Assembly (NCBI GenBank): GCA_905182985.1
Contig: CAJJDN010000023.1
Coordinates: 438,598-502,597 of the forward strand
Direction: 5' to 3'
DNA length: 64,000 nucleotides
Source of the DNA: Paramecium sonneborni
Lineage: Eukaryota; Ciliophora; Oligohymenophorea; Peniculida; Parameciidae
Of the stretch, positions 48,613-60,954 are shown in pieces (positions within the stretch are counted from its first letter, which is position 1; each line of letters starts with the position of its first letter). The translations under genes were made by a program, and so were the position numbers. The notes under the pieces are model-generated. The model was not told where the DNA came from. It made no database searches and worked only from the letters and a program-made list of their open reading frames with translations.

Positions 48613-51600
48613 ATGGGAAATTCTATAGAGATTAATCAAACATTATCTTATTCAACTCTTTAAGGTTAGGAAATACTTCTACCTTTTAAGGACTTAAAAG
48701 GAAAGTAAAATTTTCCTAAAGTGCCTACAAGAGAAAAAGATGTTGAAATTATGTTTTAAAAATGGTTCAGCAAAGTAAACAATATAATTATTGTGGCAGA
48801 TTTTGATTGGAAGAAGAGAGAAAGAAAAGTTGAAAGGAATTCCTTTAAAATATAAATTTAGATTATGTTACAAACATGACTAAATCATTTAAGAGATCAC
48901 TAAAGGGGAATAATATAAATAGAAAATGATATAGGAGACAGAAAAACTAATTTAAAAAGTGTTTGCATAATAAGACGTTGTTTCATTAGAAGGTACATCT
49001 GATATTCCATATTTTAAGCATTATAGAGAAATTTAACAATTGATGAATTTCTTGAGCATAAAATAGCTATAATTGCTAAGGGAGATTTGATTGCTAAATT
49101 AATTTTAGAATTGAAGACTTAAGAATTGTTATCTAGACATTCTAAAAATTTTAGAGATCAAATTGTTATAATAAAAATTTTTGAAAAGCTATTACATCAT
49201 GAAACAGGTACACTTTGAATTTCAATTTTATTATAGGTGTTTAATTATTATGTGATACTTCTAACTTCTTCTAAATTATGTTTAGTACATTTCATCCTGT
49301 AGAACCTGAACTTACAGGATTAATGTTATAAGTTTTAGGTGGTAAGTCTGGTTTATGTTGGTAACCTGAATGTTTAGAAAATATTCTTGATGCAATGACA
49401 GAATTTTAAAATAATCACAGATTATAAACAAAGTAATTAAAATAGTTAAATTTATAGATTTGATGTTATAATACGTAGTATTTACTATTCTAAGAATTTA
49501 ATAATCATTTATCATTTACTTTAATTTTTATTTAACTTTTTATTTTCTGTGGAAAAACCTGAATCTGATGCATTACATAAGGAATTATTAGAAACAGTAA
49601 TAAATGGTAAAAGAATTGATGAAATATTTCAATAAGTTAAAATTAGAATTGTAAAAGATTACTATTAAATTGAAGAATGCACTTATTAAGGTGTGAGATA
49701 AAAATTAGCTTAATTCTAACATCCTCTTGTTGAAAAATAATCTTAAGAAAATGAATTTTTTTCTATGTAGAGATTTAAGACAATTACAGAAAAGCCTCCT
49801 AAAGATTCTATTAAACCTAATATTGAATTTGATTTAGAAGAAACAGGTAGAATTAAATTTGAGAATTGTTTTTATTTTGAATAACATGATGTTAAACTTT
49901 TTAGTATTTTGAAAATTCAAATTTTTGAATTAATGGATGGAATTTTAAATATTGATTCTATTTTAATTTAAATTGAAAATGATGATGTTGAATAAACTGA
50001 AATTATTTCTAACCCAAATGAAATATTCAATGAAATGTAAACATTGGCTGAAGTAGATGAAGATGATGAAGAAGATTTTGATAATAGATTAGTAAGTTTC
50101 TCAAAAATAAAGAATAATGATTAATTTAGAAATCAAGGCAATATGATCAAATATGCTAATGCTAATTTGTAATAAGAATATAATGCTTTAGAAGAAAAAC
50201 ATTAAATTTTATATTCTAAATATGAAGAGATGGAAAAATAATATAGAGAATTATAATCTTAATTAATTGATGAATAAGAAAAGATCAAAAAGCTTGAAGA
50301 ATAAAATGAGAAATTATTATATCACACAACAAATTAAAACTAAGATTAAGAGAATGTGAATACATTAGTTTAAGAATAAATTGAATTTCTAAAATAACAA
50401 CATCAAGTGTAATTAAATTCTTTGACAGAAGAACTAACTTAATTAAAAGACTAAATTCAAAATTAGAATTTACTTGAGAATTAACTAATAAATTAAATTG
50501 AAATTGAAAGAACAAAAGTTTAAACATAGAAATAATAAATTGATTTATTATAGCGATATATAGATTAATATTCTTCTCCTTCAATTATAGATAAAAATGA
50601 TGAAAAATAAATTGAAGAATAACTAACCCAAGTTAATAATAATGTTAATTAGGATTAAAAAGTAAATAAAGATACTCAATAAATAAATACAACAGAATTA
50701 ATATAAAAAGAAGATAATTAAAAGAATGAAATTTAAAATAATAATAAAATAGAATAGTAAGAATAAAACTAAACATAATAAAAAGAAAGAAATGTATAAG
50801 AATAAAATATAAATTAAGAAACAACATAAATTGAATAAAATAATTTAAATAAGTAATTTGTTGATATAAATATAATTGATAAAAAGTAAATGATTAATAA
50901 TGAATCATAAACTAATTAAAAATTATATATAACATAAGAGACTTAAACTACTTTTGAATATTCTATTAATACTTCTACTTTAGCAACAATTTAAGAAAAA
51001 AAGGAAATATAAATAAATCCACCTATATAAGTATCTTAACCTCCTCTACCACCTCCACCACCTCCACCAAATTAATAAACAAGTGCAATTCTACCTCCTC
51101 CACCTCCACCACCTCCTCCTGGTTTAAAAACAACTGGACCTCCTCCACCTCCACCTCTTAAAGGAGTTTAATAAACACCTAAAATTTAAGAATCTCCATT
51201 CCCTTTCAATAAAACTGAACTTATTCCTTCAGTTCCTACTAAAACTTTAAATTGGATTTTAATTTAACCTTAAAATATGAAAAATACTATCTATGAATCT
51301 ATTTATTAAGAAATTTATGAAATAGATACTAAATATTTAGAAACATATTTTTATAAAATTTAAACTTCAACATCTTAATAGCAAAATACTGAAAATACAG
51401 TTATTAAAAAGGTAGTCTAAACTAAAATATAATTAATTGCTACAGATAGATCTAAAAATATTGAATTAGTCTTAGGAAAAATTAAAATACCAAATGCTTT
51501 AATTATGAAATCATTATTATCAATTGATTTGAATATACTTAATGATTCAGCAATAGATTCTTTAGATACCGTAATTCCAACAGATGAAGAAATTAAGATT

Positions 51601-52700
51601 GTAAGAATAATATATTTAATTTAAGGTTAGCGAATTTTAAGGTCAAAGAGATCTACTTGGAGTTGTTGAAACATTTATTGATAGTATTAGATAAATTAAT
51701 GGGTTTTAATATAGAATCAGATCATTAAAATTTAGATCTGTTTATGATGATTATAGATAAGATTTGATTGATAAAATGGCAATTTTAACTTCAAGATTTC
51801 AAGAAATAAGAAATTTAAAAGGACTTTAAAAGATATTGCTTATAACTTTAAATATTGGAAACTTTTTAAATGGTATACATTAATTTATAAAATTTTAGCT
51901 AAGACTCCTAGAGGTAGAGCCTTAGGTTTTAAAATAGAAGCACTTGATATTTGTGCTGAAATTAAAACATCTGATAATCAAAATAATAATTTATTATTGT
52001 ATATTATAGAAAAGACAGAGTAAATGATAGGAGGTGAAATAATTTCTGAAGAAAGTAATTAAATAATTTAATATTAGAATTGAAAACATTTGAAGTCCTT
52101 TAAAGAGTACCAGTTCATCAATTAGTAGTTGATTTAGGAGATATCAAAAAAGGTTATAGTTTTATAAAAAAAGCTATGGATTCATAAACAGATGATCCAT
52201 AAGATTTAGTATAATAAAAGTTTAAGGATGTGTATGAATCTATTACAAAAGATATTGAAGAACTTGATAAGAAGATTAATCATTTGGAAGAGGAATATAG
52301 AACTTGTGCATAATTTTATGGTGAAAATCCAAAAGATCCATCTGATAAATTTGGAGATAAAATATTGAAAATATTCAGACAAATTTTAAGATAAAAGTTA
52401 GAGAAATTATAAAGAGAAGAAAGATAAAAAAGATAAGATGCTTTAAAAAAAAGATAAATGATGAAAAGTACACCGTTAACAGCAAGAAGAGCAGATGAAG
52501 GACCTAAACCACCTCCAAAAGAAGCATAAAGATCATCAGTTCTTAAAACAATTATACCAAGATAATCTATCAAAGATTCTATTAGACTTGAAGTGCCTTC
52601 AAATAAAGCTCCTAAAAAAAGTTTTATTGCAAACGAAATTAGTTAGCTTCGTCATATGAAATAAGTTAGAGCTAGTATATTAACAGTAAACAAAAAATGA
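48613..52700 (+). CDS. diaphanous-type formin
   Basis: 1302 residues, seven introns (48775-48799, 48993-49018, 49208-49236, 49433-49457, 51601-51625, 51873-51898, 52055-52077). The N-terminal ~450 residues fit a GBD/FH3 regulatory region (TIDEFLEHKIAIIAKGDLIA, PVEPELTGLMLQVLGGKSGL, then KPESDALHKELLETVINGKR). A Q/N/E-rich coiled coil of ~250 residues follows, with many TAA glutamines. FH1 is a set of three proline runs of 6-9 residues near residues 775-820. FH2 starts TKTLNWILIQPQ near 840 and has the landmarks RSKNIELVLGKIKI, IPTDEEIK, LLGVVETFIDSI, LLITLNIGNFLN and KTPRGRALGFKIEAL. Formins nucleate and elongate actin filaments and use FH1 to recruit profilin-actin. The C-terminal basic tail may serve as an autoregulatory segment, but no clear DAD motif is visible. 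Confidence 0.95.
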
Positions 52701-52975
52701 AGTTTAATGAGAACACTAGTTATTTGAATAGTTTATAAGTAAATTATTAATATTTTCTTATCAAATAAAACCAGTTTAAATTACATTAATTTTTATTTTA
52801 TCGAATATTCTTATTATTCACAAATTATATTTAGAATTAAGTTTTGCATCAAAAAAAAAAAAAAAAGACTTTTTGTATTAAATAAAATTTCATCTAAAAC
52901 ACTTAATCTATTTCATTTTAACAAGAAATAAACCACTATTATATTCCAATTTAAAATAAATTCAATAAATAAGAC

Positions 52976-53275
52976 TCATAAGATAAAACATAAACAATCA
53001 TCAGCTATTGCTGCTTTTTCTTAATTTACATTATATATTTTCCAATTCTCAACTATCTAAACATCAACAAGACCTTCTTCAGGAAAAATCTCATCCCTAA
53101 AAGTTATTGAAAACTTTTTTTTCAAACTACTGATTTCATTATTATTTTTATTTTTTCTTATTTTAGTTTCTTGTCTTTAGGCACTAACCTCTGTTTAAAA
53201 TTGTTCAAAACTACAAATGATTTCTTTCTCTTGATCTATACTTTAATCACCCTAGCAAGTCTATATTTTTATCAT
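52976..53275 (-). CDS. small hypothetical protein
   Basis: A single open frame of 99 residues without intron. The N-terminal half is hydrophilic and likely helical (DQEKEIICSFEQFQTEVSAQ, basic RKNKNNNE); the C-terminal half looks like a small folded unit (FRDEIFPEEGLVDVQIVENW, EKAAIADDCLCFIL). It ends in a hydrophobic Cys-containing tail, CLCFIL. Convergent with the formin gene, 275 bases from its stop. Not recognised; support is the composition and the ordered C-terminal half. Confidence 0.5.
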
Positions 53276-53733
53276 TTCTTAAAAATATGTTTTATTGGAA
53301 CTAAAATTTATGAAAATCAAATCGTAATTAATATATAAAAAATTTTCATTTAAAAGGATTCTTTTTTTTTTTAAAGAAAATTAATTGAAAATTTTAGTAT
53401 TTTTTTCATTAGTAAAATATATATTTATTCTTTTTTTAGGATTTGGATTTAAAATAGCAAAATATTTCAATACTGATATTTAGTAATATCCCTTTTAATG
53501 TTCTAAATTATAATATATTCAAATTCTTTCTGAGATTTCACTTATAAAATATTGACTAAGAAGAATGAAAAACTTGCAAATTATCAGACAAATTCAAATT
53601 CACTCTTTATAAATATGATTTTTATCTTTAAATATTATTTGACGATATTATAGTAATAAGTTACTCTAAAAATTATGTCATCAAATTTTGAATAAAGATT
53701 GTAATGAATGTAATATATTTGTATATATATCTA
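53276..53733. other. gene-less spacer
   Basis: About 460 AT-rich bases, with several T and A runs, between the start of the small protein gene and the stop of the calcineurin B gene, both on the minus strand. Nothing else was seen. Confidence 0.5.
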
Positions 53734-54243
53734 TCAAACTCCTTACATCTAGAGTTTAGATGCAACATCTAAGTCTTTGACCATCTTCTTAAATTCTGCA
53801 AAGGAAATCTTAGAATCAAAATCTTCATCTGCTTTGATAATTGTTCTATCTACTAATTGTTGTAATTAAACATCAGTTAAATTATTTCCAACCATCATTT
53901 AAAGTACTTTGAATAACTCTCCATTTGTTATAAATCCATCTTAATCTATATCATAAATTTTAAACATAAATTTTAACTTCTCTTCTTCATCATTACCATA
54001 CAAACTAGACAGTCCAGTGATAAATTCAGCAAAACTTATCTTACCATCATTATCTTTATCAAATATTTGAAACACTCTCTTTACTAATGGATTTTGTGAT
54101 AACTCTGGAACATCAAACAATTCAGCTGGTTCTAATTGACCGGACCCATCTTTATCTAAGAATTAAAATCTCTTGTAAAGTCTTTTAATCTCTTAAGGTT
54201 AGAATGTACCCATTTATTCCTCCATACCTTGACCATTTCCCAT
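53734..54243 (-). CDS. CNB: calcineurin subunit B
   Basis: 169 residues without introns, matching calcineurin B in length and along its whole sequence. Four EF-hand loops: DKDGSGQLEPAE, DKDNDGKISFAE, DIDQDGFITNGE and DEDFDSKISFAE (the last has Ser where Gly is usual at loop position 6). The family signatures LSQNPLVKRVFQIFD, GELFKVLQMMVGNNL and QLQQLVDRTIIKAD are all present. The N-terminus MGN is suitable for myristoylation, although the usual Ser/Thr at position 6 is Gly. The protein is the calcium-binding regulatory subunit of the calcineurin phosphatase; no catalytic subunit gene is in the window. Confidence 0.97.
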
Positions 54244-54409
54244 TTTTTGATTATGTGATTAATAATATAAATAATCCTTATAAATTAAATTAATTTGCTA
54301 TAATACCTTATTCTCTTAATATTCAGAAATTAAATAAAATTAGAAATCATCTAATGTATTTAACATAAAATTATAACTTTATTGAATTATTTATTATATC
54401 TCAATCCAT

Positions 54410-55781
54410 TCATACATATTTAGGTTTTGGTTCTTCATTATTCGTTCCCATTTTATTTAATTTTAATAACTCTTCAAATTTAGGAATAATTGTATTTTAT
54501 AATTTTTCATCATTTAAATTAATATTTGGCAAGATTTCTTCCATAATTTTAGTCTTCCATTATTCTTATAAGTTGATAGTGAAATAGAATCTGTCATATA
54601 ATTTATATTCATTTTATGCATTTTATTTATAGAATTCCTTAATATATTTTAAATTGTAATCTCTGACATTTTATTGCATATTAAAACCTTAAATATCATT
54701 TTATTTTTATTTGACTTTTTCAGTAAGATCTTTAAATAATTAATCTATTTCATCACTATTTGTTTTAGAAGATTCCAATTTATATTTTAATTCTCTTTAA
54801 AATGTTATTTGTTAAGCCTATTTAATCCTTTAAGAGTTAAAATTAAAAAATCCTTATTATTCAAGTTTTAAACAGAATTCATGCTCTATTTTTGTTCTTT
54901 ATTCCTCATTTAATTCTTTTATATTTTGAAGTTTTTTTTCGAATTCTAAAATAGTTTCAAATGATGTTTTATAACTTTATCTTTCCCAATTATATTCAAT
55001 AAAACTGTCATGCAATTCTTTTTACCACCTGAGTAATTTTTTATTTAATTATATCTCATTTTAGCAATCCTCTTCAAATATTTTATTTAATTTTCCAACA
55101 GTTTGCTCGAATCTCCTTTAAATATATGATGCATCTTCTTATAAGTACTCATATTCTGTTTCTTGAGCATCATTGACAAATTCATTTATTTTTTATTATA
55201 TTTGATTTGGATTTTCGTACAAACAAACTTCAACTTCATAAAACATATCATCAATAACATTTATTATTTATTATATTAAACTCGTATTTTTACCATCCTT
55301 TGCCCTGATTTTAAACTCAGCTTTTCTACAAAATTTTTTTATTTATCTATTAACCAATGAAAGCTGTTATAAATTTTACTCTAAACTTACGTCCTGATCC
55401 TAATAATTTAGAAATATTATCTTCATTGTTTTTTATGGTTTTATTTCTCCATTAAATCCGCTCTCTGTATATATCCATAAATTATCTAATGTAATTAAAG
55501 ATAATTTTTTATTTTCTCTATGATAAACATCAATGACCTTTTAGTAAATAAATTGAATTAGTCTTAAACATTAACCAATACTTAATCTAATAATTTGAGA
55601 TAACTATATTAGAAATATTTTATACATATGAATTTAGGAGTGTATTAAGGGATATATAATTTGATCCTTCAAGTTAATAAAAGAAATATTTTTCATCTTC
55701 TCTTGCAGAAATATAGTGTAATTCAGGTAAGGGTTATTATGGATAGTAAGAAAATTTGTATATTGCTTTCAAATTTTGCAT
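54410..55781 (-). CDS. unrecognised coiled-coil protein
   Basis: 449 residues with one 22-nt intron (55604-55625). The N-terminal ~120 residues are globular with aromatic residues (YKFSYYPQQPLPELHYISAR, ITLDNLWIYTESGFNGEIKP), reminiscent of a small ligand or membrane-binding fold but not identifiable. From about residue 170 the rest is helical and charged, with heptad-like stretches (EYLQEDASYIQRRFEQTVGK, KKLLRWQKELHDSFIEYNW, ETILEFEKKLQNIKELNEEQ). The tail is LLKLNKMGTNNEEPKPKYV. Head-to-tail with calcineurin B, 166 bases apart. Overall layout resembles sorting-nexin or BAR-type proteins, but no diagnostic motif is visible and I do not assign it. Confidence 0.7.
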
Positions 55782-55892
55782 ATTGTTAATTCTATTAAAA
55801 TTATTAATATAGAAGGAAAAAAATTATTTACCTTAATAATCAAAAAATTATATAATAAGTTGTATATTTTATAAAAAGTAAGAATAAATGAT

Positions 55893-56184
55893 GATTTAAT
55901 TGAAAGAATAAAGTAAGTAAGTAATTTAAAAAATGATAAAAAGGATAAGATTTTATATATCTACCAGTTAAATTTATTTTTAATATGTAAATTATTTTTG
56001 AATAAAAAATTCTAAAGCTTTTTTAGAATTTTTGGGAAGAGAATTTCAAATAAAAATTTAAAGAAATTCTTAAATTAAAAAGTGATAAAGAAATCATAAA
56101 TAATGATTTAATTTCATGTTTTACAACAATTTTATAATTTTTAATAAATAAATCATAAGTAGAAATTTATATGATTACATAAAT
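55893..56184. repeat. inverted repeat, arm A
   Basis: 292 bases that recur, reverse-complemented, at 60955-61245. By eye I count about three substitutions and one single-base indel, so identity is near 98-99%. The arm has no coding frame and contains a small internal near-palindrome around TTCTAAAGCTTTTTTAGAA. It lies 79 bases past the stop of the membrane-protein gene. Confidence 0.93.
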
Positions 56185-56263
56185 CAAGTAATAATATCCT
56201 AATGTTAATATTTAATAGATGATTTATTATTTTATATAAAAATATATTGAATATTATTCTTTA

Positions 56264-58241
56264 TCATTAGGGAGACTATAATATATCACTTTTAACTTAT
56301 AATTTTAGATCACTTTTAACCTCTTACTAATTGCAAGATTCAGCATGCGATCCCATATCTAATTCTTAATGTTCTTTTTACTCATGATGCTTTTTTGCTC
56401 CATGATGATGACCTTAATTCAAAGAATGTTTAATAATAATTAAATCTAAAACTAAAGTTACTGCAAAGATGACTAAATTAGCAAGATTGTATGACCAAGC
56501 AAAATTGGTTAGATCTGTTTCTAGATTTGTAAAAAAGAATTCACTAACAGGATCAGAAATACATTTATTATCATTAACATCTTTAATAACAAGTCTTTTT
56601 GTATCAATAATAGCAAAGGATACACAAATGACAATGATTTCAGCTATTTATAAAGTAATTTTAAATCCAATTTCAATTAAGAATATATAATTATATTAAG
56701 ATTCCGGACGAGCTAATAAATAATATTTAATATATATTACTTGCCATGCAAGACCAAGCAAAATTACAAGCAGTCATAGTTCCAACAATATTAAATATAA
56801 GACCAATAACAATAAAATAAGTTATTGTTACTCCCAATTAAACTCTTAATGATACATATACAAAAAATAATGTGCTTCCTTCATGGATAACATCATCAAA
56901 TAATTATCCTCTACAATTAGGAGCCCATGGAATATAAGTTTTAGAATGCATAGACCAATTGTATGTAGTGTTAATATTAAAATATGGTAGTTTTTCTGAT
57001 AGATAAATGACATTATTGGATAAATAAAATTATTCTTCATCTATAGAATGAACTAATTTAAATAAAGGATCTGTATTTTCACATTATTCTCTTCTATCTG
57101 TCATAAGAGGATAATCAATTCTATTTGGAGAGATATTTTATTCTAAATTCCTTCTACAAATTTTGGTACCTTCAGTAACTCTAAATTCAATAAGTGGTAG
57201 TGTAGATGTGTTTTTTATATAATAAAAATAAAAACCTTTTCCTAAATCAAAAATATTTCCAATATTAGTGTTGTTTAATTTTGATAAGTTATAATGATTA
57301 GAATTTGTACTAAATCCAATCTCAGAGACAGGACAACTCATATCAGATGGAACACAAAATTTATTATCTCCAATACCACATATATTTTTTTATTCAGACT
57401 CACAATAACTCTAATTTGTTTATAAACTTATTCCAGTCTATCTTCTAGCACATAAAACAAATGCTAAAATAATTATTATATTTAATTTACGTCTCCCATA
57501 AGAACCATCATTCCAAGAATTAAATACTTTTGGTTATTATTCATCCACAGTCTTACAACCTCTTGCCAACATTTCTTAACTACAAATTCTATCCAACATA
57601 AATGATTGTTTAAAGAATCCCTCTATATTATTTATATTTTTATCCTATAACAAAGTAAAGTTAAATCCTTTACTACAATCACATCCAATCAAAGTTCCAG
57701 GCCAATAATACTCATATAATGAAGAATACTAATTTTTTTAATATTATCATTTTACTTCACTTCCAAATTAACTCTTACAGTTTTTATTTGTATAAGTAAA
57801 TTAAATATCATCTATTACATATGATCCCATATTATCTAAAAATTATTAATAATCTCCCTCGTAAACTGTCTGATCTCTATACGATAAAATACTTAATGCC
57901 AATACAGCAACACTTACTATAAAAAAATAAGCTTAATATGCTAATCTCAATTTATCTACAGGTTTCTTACGCAATAATCTTTTTAGTCTTCTTGCTGATA
58001 TTAATCTTTATTCCTTCTATCTTTTCTTTTTCTTTTTTATTATATCTCTTCTCATCATCCTAGGATCTTCTTCTTGATAACCTTAATTCAACACACTACT
58101 CATTGGATTTATTTCACTGAATTTTTATGTTTGCTATTGTCCATCTTGATCATACTATTAATTATTATCTAAGTCTGGTTTTAATAGTTCTTAATCTGGA
58201 GCATTCTAAGGAGGCTCTAAATTCTTTTCTTCTTCAGCCAT
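56264..58241 (-). CDS. unrecognised multi-pass membrane protein with Cys-rich extracellular loop
   Basis: 631 residues, three introns (57729-57755, 57464-57490, 56713-56740). The first ~100 residues are cytoplasmic: acidic and Gln-rich, then strongly basic (IIKKKKKRQKEQRLISARRL). A first membrane segment follows at about 101-121 (AYQAYFFIVSVAVLALSILS). Next comes a ~330-residue Cys-rich region with several N-glycosylation sites (GFNFTLL, NLSKLNNTN, INTTYNWS) and Cys pairs (GCDCSKGF, SDMSCPVSE). Three further hydrophobic segments follow: VTITYFIVIGLIFNIVGTMT, IFLIEIGFKITLQIAEIIVI and NLANLVIFAVTLVLDLIII. The tail is His-rich (GHHHGAKKHHE). The shape suggests a receptor or channel, but I do not recognise the family. 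The frame at 56469-56690 on the plus strand is a shadow. Confidence 0.8.
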
Positions 58242-59337
58242 TTAATTAATTAATATATTTCATTTATTTGAAACATAAAGCTTAGCATTATTAGGTAAAA
58301 TATTACTGAATTCTTACTATTATTTATACACTACTCATTTATTATTATAACATAATTCTGAAAGAACCAAATCTATTCTCACATTATTCTTATATATTAT
58401 ACAAAAAGATCAATCAATAACGACTTCTTGTGTTACTAATAACATAATTATATATATTCAAAATTTTTATTGTGATTTTTATGTTTATCTTTATTATAAT
58501 TTATTCTAAATTAATTAGATTTAAGCAATAATCATTCAACTTTACTTAACTAAGATTTTACTATTTAAGACCAATTGTTATAATTAGGATTGTAAAATAA
58601 ATATATGTTTATCAAAAATATATAAATCAATTCATTTTTAATTTAAAATAAATGAATTTATATTTAATCATTAGATAATGAGTATTAAAAGATAGAAATT
58701 ATTTAGATCCGTAACAATGCGATTATATTAAATAATAATTTTTAATGATTTTTTGTAAAAGATATTTTCTTCCTATTACGTAAATCACCATTAAATCTCT
58801 TAAAAAAATAATTCCATTAAAGTTATAAATAGTTTACTTCTTGTATTTGATAAATATAAATTAAAACATTTTTATTTAATCATTCAATAAAAAAATAGAT
58901 TTTATTTATATTTAAAGAAACACTCTAGATTAAAGATAAATTTTAACATATTAATTTATTAAAATCACGTGTTACCAACCTTTGATTCCTAAACTGTTAC
59001 TAAAAAAAAAATAATAAATTTTATAAATAAAAATTTAAACAAAAATAATTTTGAGTTAGTGAATTCAATTTTAAATAAACATAAATATTTTTTAAAAATT
59101 ATGCTTTTTGAATTATCAAAAATTTTTGATAGTTTTCTACATTTATTGTGATCATTATTTGTCGAAAAATTAATTTTTTTTATGAAATTATATATTCAAA
59201 AATTAGTATATATTTTTGAATGAATGTACTTATGTATAAAGTGAAGAAATATCTGATACATGTGCATATATTCTAAATAAATATGAATTACATTTGTTGA
59301 TGTTATAATAAATATTTATCAAAATGTTTATATATAG
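58242..59337. other. long gene-less divergent spacer
   Basis: About 1.1 kb of extremely AT-rich DNA in the middle of the inverted-repeat-flanked block, between two genes that are transcribed outward. No frame, RNA gene or transposase remnant was seen. It includes a perfect 18-base palindrome, TATCAAAAATTTTTGATA, at 59114-59131. Confidence 0.55.
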
Positions 59338-59550
59338 ATGGTAGCCAAATAGATCAAATAAAAAAAATATGAAATTAATGCTTAGATGAATAGCCTAGTT
59401 TATTTTCAAATACTTAAAAATAACAAAGATAGCATTATAAGAGCAAGATCTATAGTTTAAGATTGTAAAAAAATTACAATGAAATAATATATAAACTTAT
59501 TTATTATATTTGAAGAGAAGTTTATTTATGAGCACTAGATAATAATTTGA
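59338..59550 (+). CDS. possible small protein or exon remnant
   Basis: ATG 59338 to TGA 59548-59550 reads 70 residues with coding-like composition at the start (MVAKQIKQKKYEINAQMNSL, RARSIVQDCKK) and a hydrophobic end. It lies just before the cathepsin-like gene. No family is recognised and chance cannot be excluded. Confidence 0.25.
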
Positions 59551-59664
59551 ATTAAGTTCATTTTAAAATGACAAAAATAATAGAATAGAATAATGAAATA
59601 TGGTTGTTAGTTTTTATATTAAATTAAAAAATAATAAAAACGTGTTAAATAATTAAATTAAATT

Positions 59665-60811
59665 ATGAGTTAAGTATCATAAAGATAAAGAAGTCCATCT
59701 CCTTAATCTCCAGAAAAAGTAGCTTAAAGAGAAAAGGCAGCATAAGCAATGAAAAGACGTAATCAAACATAACCTAGCTTTTTTGAAAAATATGCATATC
59801 ATTTGGTAATAGGTGCATTTGGATTTGTGTGTGTTTATGCATTATTTTCAATTTTAACCCGATCAAGTAAAAAGTTGACAACAGCACCTGTAATTGATGA
59901 AGAAGAAATTGCTAGTCATAATTAATTAGGATCTTATTTATAAGGATCAAATGATTTTTTTAAAGATTGGAAATTTAGTGATGCTAAATTCATCTTTAAT
60001 AATCATTTAACATTTAAAGGAAAGATTCCATAATGTCCAGAGAGTGGAGTAATAATTCCAGAAAGCTACAATTTTAGAGATGCTTAACCTGAATGTGCTT
60101 AACCAATATATAATTAAGGTAATATATAGATTAATTAAATAGGAAATTGTTCATCAAGTTATTCTATTGCTGCTGTTTCAGCTACTAGTGATAGATTATG
60201 TAAAGTTAGAAATGGTGAATTTTAAGATTAATTGTCTCCCTAATCTCCCATCTCTTGTGATAATAAGAATTACAGATGTGGAGGAGGAAGTGTTACTAGA
60301 GTTTTAGAAGTTGGTAAAAAATAAGGATTTGTTACAACTTCTTGTTTACCATATTCTGGAACTGAAGATGCTAAAGATAATTGTGATGCTCTCTTTACTA
60401 ATTGTGAAAAATATAAGATATAAGATTATTGTGTTATCTCTAGTGAAGAAAACATTAAGAGAGAAATCTTAAATAATGGACCTGTTATAGCAGTTATTTA
60501 AGTATTCAAAGACTTCCTTGTTTATAAAGGAGGTATCTATGAAGTTGTTGAAGGAAGTTCTAAGTATTTATACTTTTCATTATTTAGATTCTAATATGGA
60601 CATGCAGTTAAAGTAATTGGTTGGGGTAAGTAAGATGGAGTTAATTATTGGGTTATTGAAAATTCATGGGGAGATTCTTGGGGTCTCAAAGGTTTGGCTT
60701 ATGTTGCTCTAGGTATTTCAATCTTATTTATTTCTAGGTTAAAACTAATTGCAATTAGAAGCATATTCTGTAGCACCTATTGTGTCAGTTCAATCTGATA
60801 AGGCTGAATGA
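59665..60811 (+). CDS. membrane-anchored cathepsin-like (C1A) pseudo-protease
   Basis: 357 residues, introns at 60119-60142, 60564-60587 and 60713-60737. A short Ser/Pro/Gln-rich basic N-terminus is followed by one membrane segment at about 46-64 (YHLVIGAFGFVCVYALFSIL) and no cleavable signal, so it is a type II membrane protein with the papain fold outside the cytosol. The family landmarks are NQGNCSSSYSIAAVSATSDR (equivalent to QGxCGSCWAF), GHAVKVIGWG with His297, and IENSWGDSWG with Asn317. The catalytic cysteine position is Ser157 (codon AGT at 60157-60159) and the next residue is Tyr rather than Trp. His and Asn are kept. It is therefore probably not a cysteine protease, as in TINAG-type proteins, and may bind partners or inhibit. 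Confidence 0.9.
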
Positions 60812-60954
60812 GTTTATCTTATTTTTGAAATTATATTGGTTTACCCTTTTTATTCTAACATTCTTATAAACATGTATTTTAAATATCAATAATTTATTAT
60901 AATTATTCACTATATATCATTATTAAATATTAATATTTTTATCAATTTTTTAAT

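Noticed and set aside
50285..50827. Minus-strand frames of 99 and 60 residues
   Set aside because: They lie opposite the coiled-coil region of the formin; their Leu/Phe-rich composition is the complement of Lys/Glu/Gln codons.
56469..56690. 73-residue plus-strand frame
   Set aside because: Antisense to membrane segments of the gene at 56264-58241, which has glycosylation sites, Cys pairs and consistent introns.
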